Of a DNA stretch of 9,576 nucleotides, positions 1 to 7,695 are shown piece after piece. Each line of letters begins with the position of its first letter. Position 1 is the first letter of the stretch. The translations under genes and the position numbers were made by a program. The stretch covers positions 8,718-18,293 of the forward strand of contig DEPX01000108.1 of assembly GCA_002358975.1 (NCBI GenBank), read 5' to 3'. Source of the stretch: Micrococcaceae bacterium UBA3381 (GTDB lineage Bacteria; Actinomycetota; Actinomycetes; Actinomycetales; Micrococcaceae). The notes beneath the pieces are model-generated. The model did not search any database, had not been told where the DNA came from, and saw only the letters and a list, made by a program, of their open reading frames with translations.

Positions 1-852
1 GGCGCCATAGTGGACGGATAAGGTGACAATTAGTGGTGGGCTCAGAGAAGATACCAGTAATAGGCTGCGCACAGTGACAAAATGCCGAAATGCCCGATCA
101 TCCCGTAACAACCGGTAGAGGTCGCCAAAATTGCTCGAAGACGTCGCAGTGGGTTGATTAGACGTAGTCTCTGGCTCAGGTGCAGGCTCCCGAATACCTG
201 AATATAGAAGTCCCACACCGACCCAGAACACTGCCCCAAGAGCTAATATCCAGGCTAGCTGTACCTGCGTTAGGCTCTCCCCACCAAAAAAGCGAATGGC
301 CAGCCCTAAGGTAATCGCTACAAGCCCCGATGCGGTGGTGGCCAGTCCGTTAATTTGACCACGTTCACCCTTTGGTATGGTCCGGCCTTGAACATCCTTA
401 GAAGCAATAGAGGTAAGGCACCTGCCAAGCGAAAACACAGCCAGGGCGACAAGAATACTGACACCTGCGGTTGTGCCATCAACCAGCGCTGCAACTAACG
501 CCATTGCGCCTACCGCAAGAGCCTGAATAAGAGCTCCTGCAATAAAGATCCATTTACGGTATCGTGCGCGCAGGACCAATGGGGTGAGAAAAGCTTGCGG
601 CAGCATTGAACCCGATTCCCGGATCGGGACCAGCAGACCGGTCAGGGCGTGCGGGGCCCCGAGTGTGGCAAACAGCCATGGCAAGACCGTGGAAGCATTG
701 ACTAATTGATCCCCAGAGGATTGCATAGCGTTTGCTGCCACAATACGTAGCCCATTGTTCGGGATATTGTGGCGTACCTCAGACGTCAGTTCTGCTTCAC
801 CATCAGCGTTGCGCTTCATCAACAACGAATACAGATTTTCAGTTTTACTCAC
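1..852 (-). CDS. MFS transporter, 3' end cut by the window edge
   Basis: Open frame of 284 codons running off the left edge without a stop. It encodes the N-terminal part of a major facilitator superfamily permease, an inner-membrane secondary transporter whose substrate I cannot tell. A hydrophilic leader (about residues 1-50) is followed by hydrophobic segments near 51-75, 101-123, 130-148, 170-190 and 198-218, then a Pro/Thr-rich loop (222-240) before the next helix. Family-like stretches are VPIRESGSMLPQ (75-86) and SKDVQGRTIPKGERG (151-165), the latter resembling the charged loop after a transmembrane helix in related MFS proteins. The start is a GTG directly after an in-frame TAG four codons upstream; the Shine-Dalgarno there is weak. 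An ATG 11 codons in is possible, but the leader before it resembles the family. It lies 29 bases downstream of the EamA permease, so co-transcription is likely. Family call is firm, substrate unknown. Confidence 0.85.
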   Translation of the reverse strand, partial: MSKTENLYSLLMKRNADGEAELTSEVRHNIPNNGLRIVAANAMQSSGDQLVNASTVLPWLFATLGAPHALTGLLVPIRESGSMLPQAFLTPLVLRARYRKWIFIAGALIQALAVGAMALVAALVDGTTAGVSILVALAVFSLGRCLTSIASKDVQGRTIPKGERGQINGLATTASGLVAITLGLAIRFFGGESLTQVQLAWILALGAVFWVGVGLLYSGIREPAPEPETTSNQPTATSSSNFGDLYRLLRDDRAFRHFVTVRSLLLVSSLSPPLIVTLSVHYGA

Positions 853-881
853 TGCAAAAGTCTACTCGGATCTGTTCCCTT

Positions 882-1874
882 TCACGAAGAAAGATCACTT
901 TGCTGACTCGATCCGGTACGGGTATGAGTTTCCGTGAGCGATGACGTGGTGTTTTCAGGGGGCCATACCGGACGGCCTGTTTGGGTGCGGTTGCTCGGCG
1001 CAAGAGCCAAAATAATCAATACCAATCCGAAGGTTGCTAAACCAACCCAACTGCCGAGAGTTAAATGCTCTTTGACAATCCACACGGCAAGAATGGTGGC
1101 CACGGCAGGTTCGACAAGCGTAATCGTAGTAGCCGAACTCGCTGGGATTTTGGATAAACCATAACCAAACGCTATGTAGCCTAAAAACATTGGCACACCT
1201 GCCATATATGCTCCGACCGCCACTGATACTGGGTTGGCTAATAATGGAGCACCAGTTACCAGTAGGACTGGCAACAGCAGCAGTCCACCTACCCCAAATA
1301 TCGACCCCATTGCCGCGGCTCGGCCAATTTGCTGCGCCATTAAATACTGTGCGGCCCAAGAGTAGGTAGCGTAAGAGACGCCTGCGACCAGGCCAAGCCC
1401 AATGCCCCCAATAGTGTCGTGTTCGGTTGCCACCTGGTTACCACCGTTGGCACCCACGAGCAGAATACTTCCCGTTATACCTAACAGCGCAGCAAGAAAC
1501 CACCAACCACCTAATCGACGCTTCTCTATGATGCGCTCAAGCAAACCCGACGCTACCGGGGCCGAAGCCAAGGAGCTAACGGTGCCAATTGCAACTCCGG
1601 CAAAATACATCGAGGAATAAAATGCCAGCGGGTACACGAATACAGCAACGGCACCGATAGCCACAATGCCCCATCGCGCCCGCAACGCTAACAGGCTACG
1701 TGCTAATGACGGCAGCGCCACCAATGCTTGCAAAATACCACCGATACCCAGAGCTGCTGCACCAATTGCTAACGGTCCCACATTCGTAGCAAATGTCGCA
1801 GCAGTCCCGGTAGTGCCCCACAAAATGGCAGCAACTAATACGGCACCGATCCCCCATATACGGTTGCTGTTCAC
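882..1874 (-). CDS. EamA/DMT-family permease (10-TM exporter)
   Basis: Complete 330-residue member of the drug/metabolite transporter superfamily, two EamA repeats in tandem. About ten hydrophobic helices are visible, near residues 8-27, 34-54, 68-92, 94-112, 124-141, 156-178, 188-208, 217-240, 247-267 and 273-292. The end of the second repeat has the usual pattern of a helix with VEPAVATILA (254-263) followed by KEHL and a last helix. A hydrophilic Ser/Thr-rich tail of about 38 residues follows and is probably cytoplasmic. Members export amino acids, metabolites or toxic compounds; the substrate cannot be read from sequence. The GTG start overlaps the TGA stop of the upstream tetR remnant as GTGA (1874-1871), indicating translational coupling and one transcript. 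The frame looks intact, unlike the regulator gene. Confidence 0.9.
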   Translation of the reverse strand: MNSNRIWGIGAVLVAAILWGTTGTAATFATNVGPLAIGAAALGIGGILQALVALPSLARSLLALRARWGIVAIGAVAVFVYPLAFYSSMYFAGVAIGTVSSLASAPVASGLLERIIEKRRLGGWWFLAALLGITGSILLVGANGGNQVATEHDTIGGIGLGLVAGVSYATYSWAAQYLMAQQIGRAAAMGSIFGVGGLLLLPVLLVTGAPLLANPVSVAVGAYMAGVPMFLGYIAFGYGLSKIPASSATTITLVEPAVATILAVWIVKEHLTLGSWVGLATFGLVLIILALAPSNRTQTGRPVWPPENTTSSLTETHTRTGSSQQSDLSS

Positions 1875-2349
1875 TGGGCCTCCAGCAGGGAAGTCGCGAT
1901 ATTGCGCGCCTGAAAGAGCAACGCAGTACTATGTTCCAACCCAGTTCGGCTCATCCCACCTTCACGTAACAGCACTAGTTGGATTGCTAACTGAATCAGG
2001 CTACGATGGCCGGAGTCTTCAAGTTGGTTTTGAATGAGCCGTTGTATTTGTTCGCCGACACGCGCACGGCCGAAGCTGCCCGCCGGAAACTCAGCTGCAA
2101 CGTTAAGAAGCCTACATCCACGAAACCCGCCCTCATAGTCAATACGTGTGTGATCAATATACGCATCGAAGATTGCCAAGATCAGATCTTCTTTTGATGC
2201 AGAATTATTATAGAGACTCATCTTGGCCACACCCGCCCGCCCAGTAATAGCATCTGTCCCAGTAGCAGTCCCCCATATGCATAGAATAACCGCGATGCTG
2301 GTTCAAGCAAACGCTGCCGGGCTGACTTTTTATATTCCGTTTCAACCAA
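1871..2349 (-). pseudogene. TetR/AcrR-family regulator, frameshifted and internally deleted
   Basis: The longest open piece (GTG at 2230 to 1871, 119 aa) begins inside the HTH recognition helix (VAKMSLYNN). Reading upstream in the same frame gives TDAITGRAG but no start before a stop. The first HTH helix (SARQRLLEPASRLFYAYG) lies in another frame, starting at TTG 2349, with AAGG 10 bases upstream. The frames join at a G run (plus-strand CCCCC at 2270-2274): one extra G would restore a continuous TetR N-terminus. Two more oddities: the normally Phe position after YNN is Ser, and SKEDLIL runs straight into AIFDAYIDH, so about 30 residues expected for helix 4 are missing. Restored length would be about 159 aa against roughly 190 for the family. 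The C-terminal part (GFRGCRLLNVAAEFPAG) is family-like. It sits at the head of the two-transporter operon it presumably once controlled. Confidence 0.75.
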
Positions 2350-2382
2350 CTACGCGCCACCTTTCAGTTAGATGCCACTAGG

Positions 2383-2394
2383 TAGACCAGTCTA
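2383..2394. promoter_or_regulatory. Candidate TetR operator (12-bp palindrome)
   Basis: The plus strand reads TAGACCAGTCTA, an inverted repeat with perfect 5-base arms (TAGAC/GTCTA) around two central bases. It lies 33 bases upstream of the TTG start of the tetR remnant and directly downstream of an AT-rich TATAAA in the tetR direction, so a bound repressor would cover the likely transcription start. Short palindromes of this kind next to their own gene are typical of TetR-family autoregulation. That this is the operator is inference from position and symmetry. Confidence 0.5.
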
Positions 2395-2400
2395 TTTATA
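2395..2400 (-). promoter_or_regulatory. Possible -10 element for the tetR-EamA-MFS operon
   Basis: On the minus strand the hexamer is TATAAA, abutting the palindrome and about 45 bases before the TTG start of the tetR remnant. No good -35 hexamer is visible 16-18 bases further upstream. The call rests on AT-richness, match to the -10 consensus and position only. Confidence 0.35.
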
Positions 2401-2492
2401 TAACGAAAGATACCGAACACTACGGTTTAGATGCCCCCCTCGTCCACCTAGAGCCACATACGACCACAGCCTGCAACCGCTAGACTTACTGC

Positions 2493-2504
2493 ACACCCTG
2501 GTGT
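2493..2504. promoter_or_regulatory. Small inverted repeat before nei
   Basis: ACACC-CT-GGTGT is a perfect 5-base-arm palindrome, 33 bases upstream of the nei GTG start, between any nei promoter and its ribosome binding site. It could be an operator or a small leader hairpin, but a palindrome of this size can occur by chance. I could not identify a convincing -35/-10 pair for nei in 2350-2526. Confidence 0.2.
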
Positions 2505-2526
2505 CCTGCACGTACCGTAGAGCCTC

Positions 2527-2532
2527 AGGAGG
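2527..2532 (+). promoter_or_regulatory. Ribosome binding site that fixes the nei start
   Basis: A perfect AGGAGG sits 5 bases before the GTG at 2538. The alternative in-frame GTG at 2532 overlaps this site and cannot use it, so the protein starts at 2538. This puts the catalytic proline at position 2, as the Fpg/Nei mechanism requires. Confidence 0.9.
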
Positions 2533-2537
2533 TGCTT

Positions 2538-3455
2538 GTGCCTGAAGGAGATTCTCTGGTTCGCCTGGCACACCGGTTGCGTCCAGTGATGAAGGACGAA
2601 ATTTTAGTACGCTCCGATTTCCGGATAACAGCATTAGCTACAGTGGATCTATCGGGTTGGAAAATTACCGAACTGTTGCCCACGGCAAAGTATCTGTCGA
2701 TGTTTATTCAGGCGCCACAGGATAGCCTAGCGCCGCACCAAACTTTGGTCATCTTTTCGCATCTGGGTATAGACGGTTCGTGGCAGATCGATGTTCGGCC
2801 CACCCATCAGACGCGATGTATCTTGGGCTTGCCCAAACATAATGTCGTAGGGTTCAGTTTAAGCACTTTGGATGTGTTTACACCTCAGCAAGCACAACAA
2901 CAACTGACCCGACTAGGGCCAGATCTCTTAGATCCTGATTGGTATAATCCGCAGCTTGCCGATCAGCTGTTGTCGACTGCTCGGGAAAATTTTCGTCAGA
3001 GGTCCGATCAACCCATCGGGTCCGCGCTACTGGATCAGCGGATAGTTTCAGGCATCGGCAATATTTATCGTTGCGAAGTGCTATCGCTGGCTCGGATGAA
3101 TCCATATCGTCGTGTCGGTGCTCTCACCGATGGGCAACTTGGCGCCCTAATCTTATTGGTCCGAGAGCTTATGGTGTTTAATGTTCCCCCGCGTTCTGCA
3201 GCCCACACTGCTCGGTCCACCGTGGATATTCGGCCTGATGCACAAGCAGCATTTGGCCTCCGCGTTGCAAGCCCACAGGAACAAGCACGAGCCCAAGCTG
3301 ATAGCCGACGCACCCAGCGGCGTCGTCCGCGTTTTTGGGTGTATAATCGTCAAACTTGTTTACGTTGTGGCACTGTTATACGCCGAGACCCTTTAGGGGC
3401 AGTTCCCGGGCAGGCACGCTATGTGTATTGGTGCCCATACTGCCAGGCCGACTAA
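2538..3455 (+). CDS. nei: Fpg/Nei-family DNA glycosylase/AP lyase (endonuclease VIII-like)
   Basis: Base-excision-repair enzyme of 305 residues that removes oxidised bases and nicks the abasic site. The protein begins M-P-E-G-D; after Met removal the Pro becomes the Schiff-base nucleophile with Glu next to it. Lys51 (TAKYL) fits the conserved lysine on the N-terminal domain, and SHLGIDGSW (74-82) matches the family segment usually written HLGMDGSW, with Ile in place of the usual Met. The helix-two-turn-helix contains SGIGNIYRCE (171-180). A C-terminal zinc finger has Cys274, Cys277, Cys299 and Cys302. Length is some 40 residues above E. coli Nei; the extra material is partly a basic stretch around 250-265 just before the finger. 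Nei rather than Fpg (MutM) is favoured by the PEGDS start, but substrate preference is inference. The gene stands alone on the plus strand, divergent from the tetR remnant and convergent with the MMPL gene. Confidence 0.9.
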   Translation: MPEGDSLVRLAHRLRPVMKDEILVRSDFRITALATVDLSGWKITELLPTAKYLSMFIQAPQDSLAPHQTLVIFSHLGIDGSWQIDVRPTHQTRCILGLPKHNVVGFSLSTLDVFTPQQAQQQLTRLGPDLLDPDWYNPQLADQLLSTARENFRQRSDQPIGSALLDQRIVSGIGNIYRCEVLSLARMNPYRRVGALTDGQLGALILLVRELMVFNVPPRSAAHTARSTVDIRPDAQAAFGLRVASPQEQARAQADSRRTQRRRPRFWVYNRQTCLRCGTVIRRDPLGAVPGQARYVYWCPYCQAD

Positions 3456-3479
3456 AAACGATTCAATGTACGTATGAGG

Positions 3480-5702
3480 TTAACCCGCATGTTTTCCTTG
3501 CCTTCTGTTCAACTTCGAGGGCCACCAGATAACACGACCAATGTCGTAGGTCAGAGATGGCACAAGCAGCGATCGAACTATAAACGTATCGATGAGCACA
3601 CCAAATGCCACAATAAATGCCAGCTGAACCAAAAACAGGATAGGTATAACTGATAATGCTGCAAACGTTGCAGCCAGTACCAACCCAGCTGAAGTAATGA
3701 CTCCTCCGGTCACCGTGAGCCCGCGCAGTATGCCTTGACGCGTCCCGTGTTTGAGGGATTCTTCACGCACCCTTGTCATCAGGAAAATGTTGTAATCAAT
3801 ACCTAAGGCCACAAGGAATACAAACCCGTATAACGGCACGGCCGGGTCAGCTCCGGGGAAATTGAATACGTGATTAAAGAGCAGTGCAGAGACGCCCATT
3901 GCGGTACCAAACGACAATACTGTTGTCAGTATTAGGAGAACTGGTGCCAAGATTGATCTGAGCAAGAGCATTAAAATTAGCAAGATTACCGCAAGTATGA
4001 TCGGGATGATGAGGTTCCGATCATCAATAGAGGCATCTGTGGTATCAACTGCCGTTGCCGTGACACCGCCAACCAGCGCGGATGGTGCAGCATTGGTTAA
4101 TTCATGTCTGATATCTCGTACGGTCTGGCTAGCGGCTTGAGAATCAGCCGCATCGCTTAGTGTGCCTTGGACCAGCACATTGCCGTTCTCCACTGTAGGC
4201 TGCGGGGCAGGTGTGCCCGGTGGGCCCATCGGCTCAATGCCGTCTTGGTTTAGGGGCGCAGTACCGCTTGGTGAGTCTTGACTACTGACTGAAGCATCGT
4301 CAATCCCATCGTGCGACAACAGCACATCGGCAACCTTCTCCATATCATCTTCAGCAGCCACAACCTGGACGGGACTGCCCGAACCGCTGGGAAAGTGTTT
4401 TCCGAGGGCCTGTTGCCCGTCTCTGGCTTCGGAAGCCCCGAGCACAAGTTCAGATTGCGCCACTCCGTCAGCTTTCAGCTGGGTTACGCCTACTGCACCG
4501 GCCAGCAGCACAACAGCGGTAACAATCCAAATAACTCTGGGACGGTGCTGCACACCACGGGCAATCTTGGGCCATATGCCTTTGGTAGGTATGCCATGTT
4601 CAACGGTCACCATACCGGGTTCGTAGTGTACGCGCTTGGGCCAAAACGCCACCCTGCCAAAGGCAAATAAAATGGCCGGCAATAAGGTCAAAGCTGACAA
4701 CATTGCAAAGACGATCCCAATGGAAGCAATGGGACCCAGCGTGCTATTGGATTTTAGATCGCTTAGCAGCAATGTCAGCAGCCCAGCGATCACGGTGGAG
4801 CCGGAGGCAATAATGGGTTCCACCGCACCTTTGAGCGCGCGCAAGGTTGCTACCCATTTATCCTGATTTATTCGTAGTTCTTCTCGATATCGGGCCACCA
4901 ACAGCAATGAATAGTCTGTTGCCGCTCCGATGACAAGAATAAATAAAATACCCTGCGTTTGACCGCTGAGTAACACGACATCCCATTTCGCCAGCCACCA
5001 AACGGTAAGCAACGCACCGCATAAAGCGAAAAGGCTCGTTGAAAGTACTGCAATCGGTAATAAGAATGACCGATATACCAAAACGAGAATAACTAAGACG
5101 GCAGCTAAGGCCACTGCCAGCAATAGACCGTCGATACCAGCGAAGGCCGCAGTAAGATCGGCGTTAAACCCGGCAGGACCGGTTATATACACCGTCACAT
5201 TATCCGGGGTATCGGACCGCAGCTTATCTCCGACCTGCGAAACTGCGTTGCTGGTATCAGCGTCGGCGTTGATTGGTATGAAAGCTTGTACGGCGAGCTT
5301 GTCATCAGATGGTATCGGTGGCGATACGTCACCTTCAACGGCCTCGATGCCCCCCACAGCTTCGACCCCAGCTTCAATGTCTGCAAGCTGGCTTTGTGAT
5401 AACGCAGAATCCCCAACAAAAACGGCGATTGCTGGGATCGCATCGGAGTCTGTGAAGTCACCTGCGAGCTCTTCGACTTGAGTCGCATCCACTGATTCCG
5501 GCAGATATGTTGTCTGGTCATTCGACGACACCTCGTCGACTTTTCCGAAATATGGTCCGCCAGTTCCTGCAACGGTCACCCACACGATAATAAGTATGGC
5601 TGGCAAGATGATACGCAGCCATTTAGGTACTCTACTTCGACTAACCGGCTTGGACGGTCCCTCAGCCTCGGTTTCGGGGTCCGTATGAGACGTAGTGTTC
5701 AT
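3480..5702 (-). CDS. MMPL/RND-superfamily membrane transporter
   Basis: Complete 740-residue proton-driven transporter of the MMPL type. Order: cytoplasmic N-terminus, TM1 (about 29-48), extracytoplasmic domain (50-190), TM2-6 (192-210, 214-237, 248-270, 295-314, 321-349), cytoplasmic linker, TM7 (389-406), second extracytoplasmic domain (410-562) and TM8-12 (564-583, 586-608, 622-643, 663-684, 686-715). Both repeats carry the Asp-Tyr pair of the proton relay: GAATDYSLL (D263, Y264) and ALGIDYNIF (D636, Y637). The second outer domain has a Pro/Gly-rich stretch at 478-504. It lacks the long cytoplasmic tail of MmpL3, so it is probably not the essential trehalose-monomycolate flippase; in mycolate-making bacteria relatives export lipids, others drugs. 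Substrate unknown. The ATG has AGAGGA (5709-5714) 6 bases upstream. It ends 24 bases from the convergent nei stop, with no obvious terminator hairpin. Confidence 0.9.
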   Translation of the reverse strand: MNTTSHTDPETEAEGPSKPVSRSRVPKWLRIILPAILIIVWVTVAGTGGPYFGKVDEVSSNDQTTYLPESVDATQVEELAGDFTDSDAIPAIAVFVGDSALSQSQLADIEAGVEAVGGIEAVEGDVSPPIPSDDKLAVQAFIPINADADTSNAVSQVGDKLRSDTPDNVTVYITGPAGFNADLTAAFAGIDGLLLAVALAAVLVILVLVYRSFLLPIAVLSTSLFALCGALLTVWWLAKWDVVLLSGQTQGILFILVIGAATDYSLLLVARYREELRINQDKWVATLRALKGAVEPIIASGSTVIAGLLTLLLSDLKSNSTLGPIASIGIVFAMLSALTLLPAILFAFGRVAFWPKRVHYEPGMVTVEHGIPTKGIWPKIARGVQHRPRVIWIVTAVVLLAGAVGVTQLKADGVAQSELVLGASEARDGQQALGKHFPSGSGSPVQVVAAEDDMEKVADVLLSHDGIDDASVSSQDSPSGTAPLNQDGIEPMGPPGTPAPQPTVENGNVLVQGTLSDAADSQAASQTVRDIRHELTNAAPSALVGGVTATAVDTTDASIDDRNLIIPIILAVILLILMLLLRSILAPVLLILTTVLSFGTAMGVSALLFNHVFNFPGADPAVPLYGFVFLVALGIDYNIFLMTRVREESLKHGTRQGILRGLTVTGGVITSAGLVLAATFAALSVIPILFLVQLAFIVAFGVLIDTFIVRSLLVPSLTYDIGRVIWWPSKLNRRQGKHAG

Positions 5703-5744
5703 AAACGGTCCTCTTCGGTGTTTAACGTGACATGGCTTAGCCAG

Positions 5745-5750
5745 ATCATA
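5745..5750 (-). promoter_or_regulatory. Possible -10 element for the MMPL gene
   Basis: TATGAT on the minus strand matches the -10 consensus at five of six positions and lies about 42 bases before the MMPL start codon, in the 130-base gap after uup. There is no convincing -35 element at normal spacing. The gap is long enough for an independent promoter. Confidence 0.3.
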
Positions 5751-5832
5751 ATTTCCCCACCGTTTTGGTTAGCTTGTCTTGCATCAACCTAGCACGATTA
5801 CTCGGTGGTAGGAACGATCCGGTCGCAACGTT

Positions 5833-7626
5833 TTATGCTAGCTGTTCGGAAAGCTCCAGCCAGCGTTCTTCGAGGTGGTCTACTTCGTGTTCATGTTCCC
5901 GAAGTTGGGCGGCGAGCTCTTGTAGTCCCACATAATCGCTCTGGTCATATACGGCTAGCTGATGCTGGATCTCGTCCAGCTGCTGTGCTTGTTTTTCTAA
6001 TTTTCGTTCAACTGCCGATAATTCTTTTTGGGCAGCCCGACGCTCAGCACCGGTCAGAGCAGAGTCATTCTGCGAGCCAATTGTTTTTCTTGGCTGCACT
6101 GGCTGGGCTCCCTGGTGATGCGGTGCCTGCCGACTGAGTTGAAGGTACTCGTCGACGCCGCCAGGAACATGGCGTAACTGGCCGTTGAGAATGGCATACT
6201 GTTGATCAGTGACACGTTCTAACAGGTAGCGATCATGCGAAACAACCAACAGGGTACCTGGCCATGAATCTAATAAATCTTCCATGGCGGTCAACATGTC
6301 GGAATCAACGTCATTTGTTGGTTCATCAAGGACAATCACGTTTGGTTCGCTCAGCAGCAATAGCAATAGTTGTAAACGCCGTTTTTGTCCGCCAGAAAGA
6401 TCATTAACCCGGGCCGATAGATGGTGGCGTTGGAAACCTAGGCGCTCCAATAGTTGGGCCGGCGTGTGGGCTTTACCATCAATGGTGAACGTGGTTTTTG
6501 TTTCGGCAAGTACTTCACGCACGCGTTGGCTACCAATGGTTTGCAGTTGCGAAAACTGCTGGTCCAGCATGCCGATCTGTACGGTCTTACCGTGTTTTAC
6601 TCGTCCGGTAGTAGGTTGAACATCTCCGGTCACAAGTCCTAATAATGTTGATTTTCCGGCACCGTTAGCTCCCAGAATGCCCGTGCGCTCCCCTGGCCCA
6701 ATACGCCAGGTAATGTTTTTCAATACTTGGCGATCGTCAAAGCTGACGCTAACATTTTCGATGTCCACCACGTCTTTGCCAAGGCGTGCCACCGCCAGAC
6801 GCTGTAATTCAATGGCATCACGCACCGGTGGAACATCCTGAATTAGCTGGTTGGCTGCGTCGATACGGAATTTTGGTTTCGAAGTCCGAGCAGGTGCACC
6901 ACGGCGCAACCACGCCAGCTCCTTGCGCAACAGGTTTTGTCGTTTCGATTCGGCTGCCGCAGCTATTCGGTCACGTTCGATGCGCTGCAATATGTATGCC
7001 GCATATCCACCTTCGAAAGGTTCGACGACACCGTCGTGGACCTCCCAGGTTTGAGTACAGACTTCGTCAAGGAACCACCGGTCGTGAGTAATGACCAGAA
7101 GCGCACCGGCATGCTGTGGCCAACGTCGCTTGACATGGTTTGCCAGCCAGGCGATACCTTCGACGTCGAGATGGTTAGTTGGCTCATCAAGTGCCAGGAT
7201 GTCCCAGTCGCCGATGAGCAGTTTCGCTAAGGCCACGCGACGGCGTTGTCCCCCGGATAGTGCACCAACCAAGGCATCCCAGTCCAAATCCGAAACCAGT
7301 CCGCTGATTACGTCACGGATTTTTGGGTCGCTGGCCCATTCGTGCTCTGCTAAATCACCAACAATGGCTTGGCCGACCGTTAACGAACTATCGACGGTGT
7401 CGGATTGGTCTAACATCCCAACAGTGGTGTTGTGCCGGACGGTAACTTGACCTGAATCCGGCTCGAGTCGACCGGTGAGCAGCTTCATTAGGGTCGATTT
7501 ACCGTCGCCGTTGCGCCCAACGATGCCGATGCGATCTCCGGCAGAGACCCCCATCGTGACGGATTCGAGTACTTGTTGGGTTGGGTATTCAAAGTGGAGG
7601 GCTTCGGCCCCTAAAAGATGAACCAT
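5833..7626 (-). CDS. uup: ABC-F family ATPase, Uup type
   Basis: Cytosolic protein of 597 residues with two ABC ATPase domains and no membrane segments, as expected for ABC-F ribosome-associated factors. Domain 1: Walker A GRNGDGKST (37-45), signature LSGGQRRR (123-130), Walker B with catalytic Glu LALDEPTNHLD (144-154) and H-loop VITHD (178-182). A charged linker (about 210-262) joins them. Domain 2: Walker A GANGAGKST (319-327), signature LSGGQKRR (410-417), LDEPTNDVD (433-441), H-loop VSHD (462-465). A C-terminal coiled coil (about 527-596, rich in Glu, Gln and Leu) is the feature of the Uup branch, whose E. coli member binds DNA and affects transposon excision and ribosome assembly. All ATPase residues are present. 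The start ATG has GGTGG 5 bases upstream. The 69-base gap from the IspE homologue allows co-transcription or its own promoter. Confidence 0.93.
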   Translation of the reverse strand: MVHLLGAEALHFEYPTQQVLESVTMGVSAGDRIGIVGRNGDGKSTLMKLLTGRLEPDSGQVTVRHNTTVGMLDQSDTVDSSLTVGQAIVGDLAEHEWASDPKIRDVISGLVSDLDWDALVGALSGGQRRRVALAKLLIGDWDILALDEPTNHLDVEGIAWLANHVKRRWPQHAGALLVITHDRWFLDEVCTQTWEVHDGVVEPFEGGYAAYILQRIERDRIAAAAESKRQNLLRKELAWLRRGAPARTSKPKFRIDAANQLIQDVPPVRDAIELQRLAVARLGKDVVDIENVSVSFDDRQVLKNITWRIGPGERTGILGANGAGKSTLLGLVTGDVQPTTGRVKHGKTVQIGMLDQQFSQLQTIGSQRVREVLAETKTTFTIDGKAHTPAQLLERLGFQRHHLSARVNDLSGGQKRRLQLLLLLLSEPNVIVLDEPTNDVDSDMLTAMEDLLDSWPGTLLVVSHDRYLLERVTDQQYAILNGQLRHVPGGVDEYLQLSRQAPHHQGAQPVQPRKTIGSQNDSALTGAERRAAQKELSAVERKLEKQAQQLDEIQHQLAVYDQSDYVGLQELAAQLREHEHEVDHLEERWLELSEQLA

Positions 7627-7636
7627 AACGCCACCA

Positions 7637-7642
7637 ATAATA
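7637..7642 (-). promoter_or_regulatory. Possible -10 element very close to the uup start
   Basis: TATTAT on the minus strand ends 10 bases before the uup ATG. If used, transcription would begin within a few bases of the start codon, giving a nearly leaderless mRNA, which is common in Actinobacteria. No -35 match is seen, and the GGTGG before the ATG speaks for a normal leader. Confidence 0.2.
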
Positions 7643-7695
7643 GTTCACCAAAGCGCCCAATATCGGCCATCTTCGTCACAAGCCCATGCGGTAGG

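Noticed and set aside
42..239. Minus-strand 65-codon ORF at the left edge
   Set aside because: It overlaps the MFS gene in another frame. The MFS frame is open from 852 to the edge and carries family motifs; this ORF does not.
955..1359. 134-codon minus-strand ORF inside the EamA gene
   Set aside because: Alternate-frame shadow of the permease, with no recognisable domain and atypical Trp/Arg/Ser-rich composition.
1402..2197. Plus-strand ORFs of 63-123 codons opposite the EamA and tetR genes
   Set aside because: They mirror the codon structure of the minus-strand genes and show no domains, so they are antisense shadows.
2368..2435. Nine-base direct repeat TTAGATGCC (2368-2376 and 2427-2435) flanking the tetR promoter
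   Set aside because: A 9-base repeat in about 300 bases is not rare by chance, and there is no symmetry or further copy to support a binding site.
2392..2634. 80-codon minus-strand ORF between tetR and nei
   Set aside because: It overlaps the well-supported 5' end and ribosome binding site of nei, and its product has no family features.
3456..3485. Convergent nei/MMPL junction as a bidirectional terminator
   Set aside because: There is a short T run on the minus strand and a GGTTAACC palindrome, but no GC-rich stem in front of a T tract on either strand.
5813..5832. Possible hairpin after the uup stop (AACG...CGTT)
   Set aside because: Only four paired bases at the ends, and no T tract follows in the direction of transcription.
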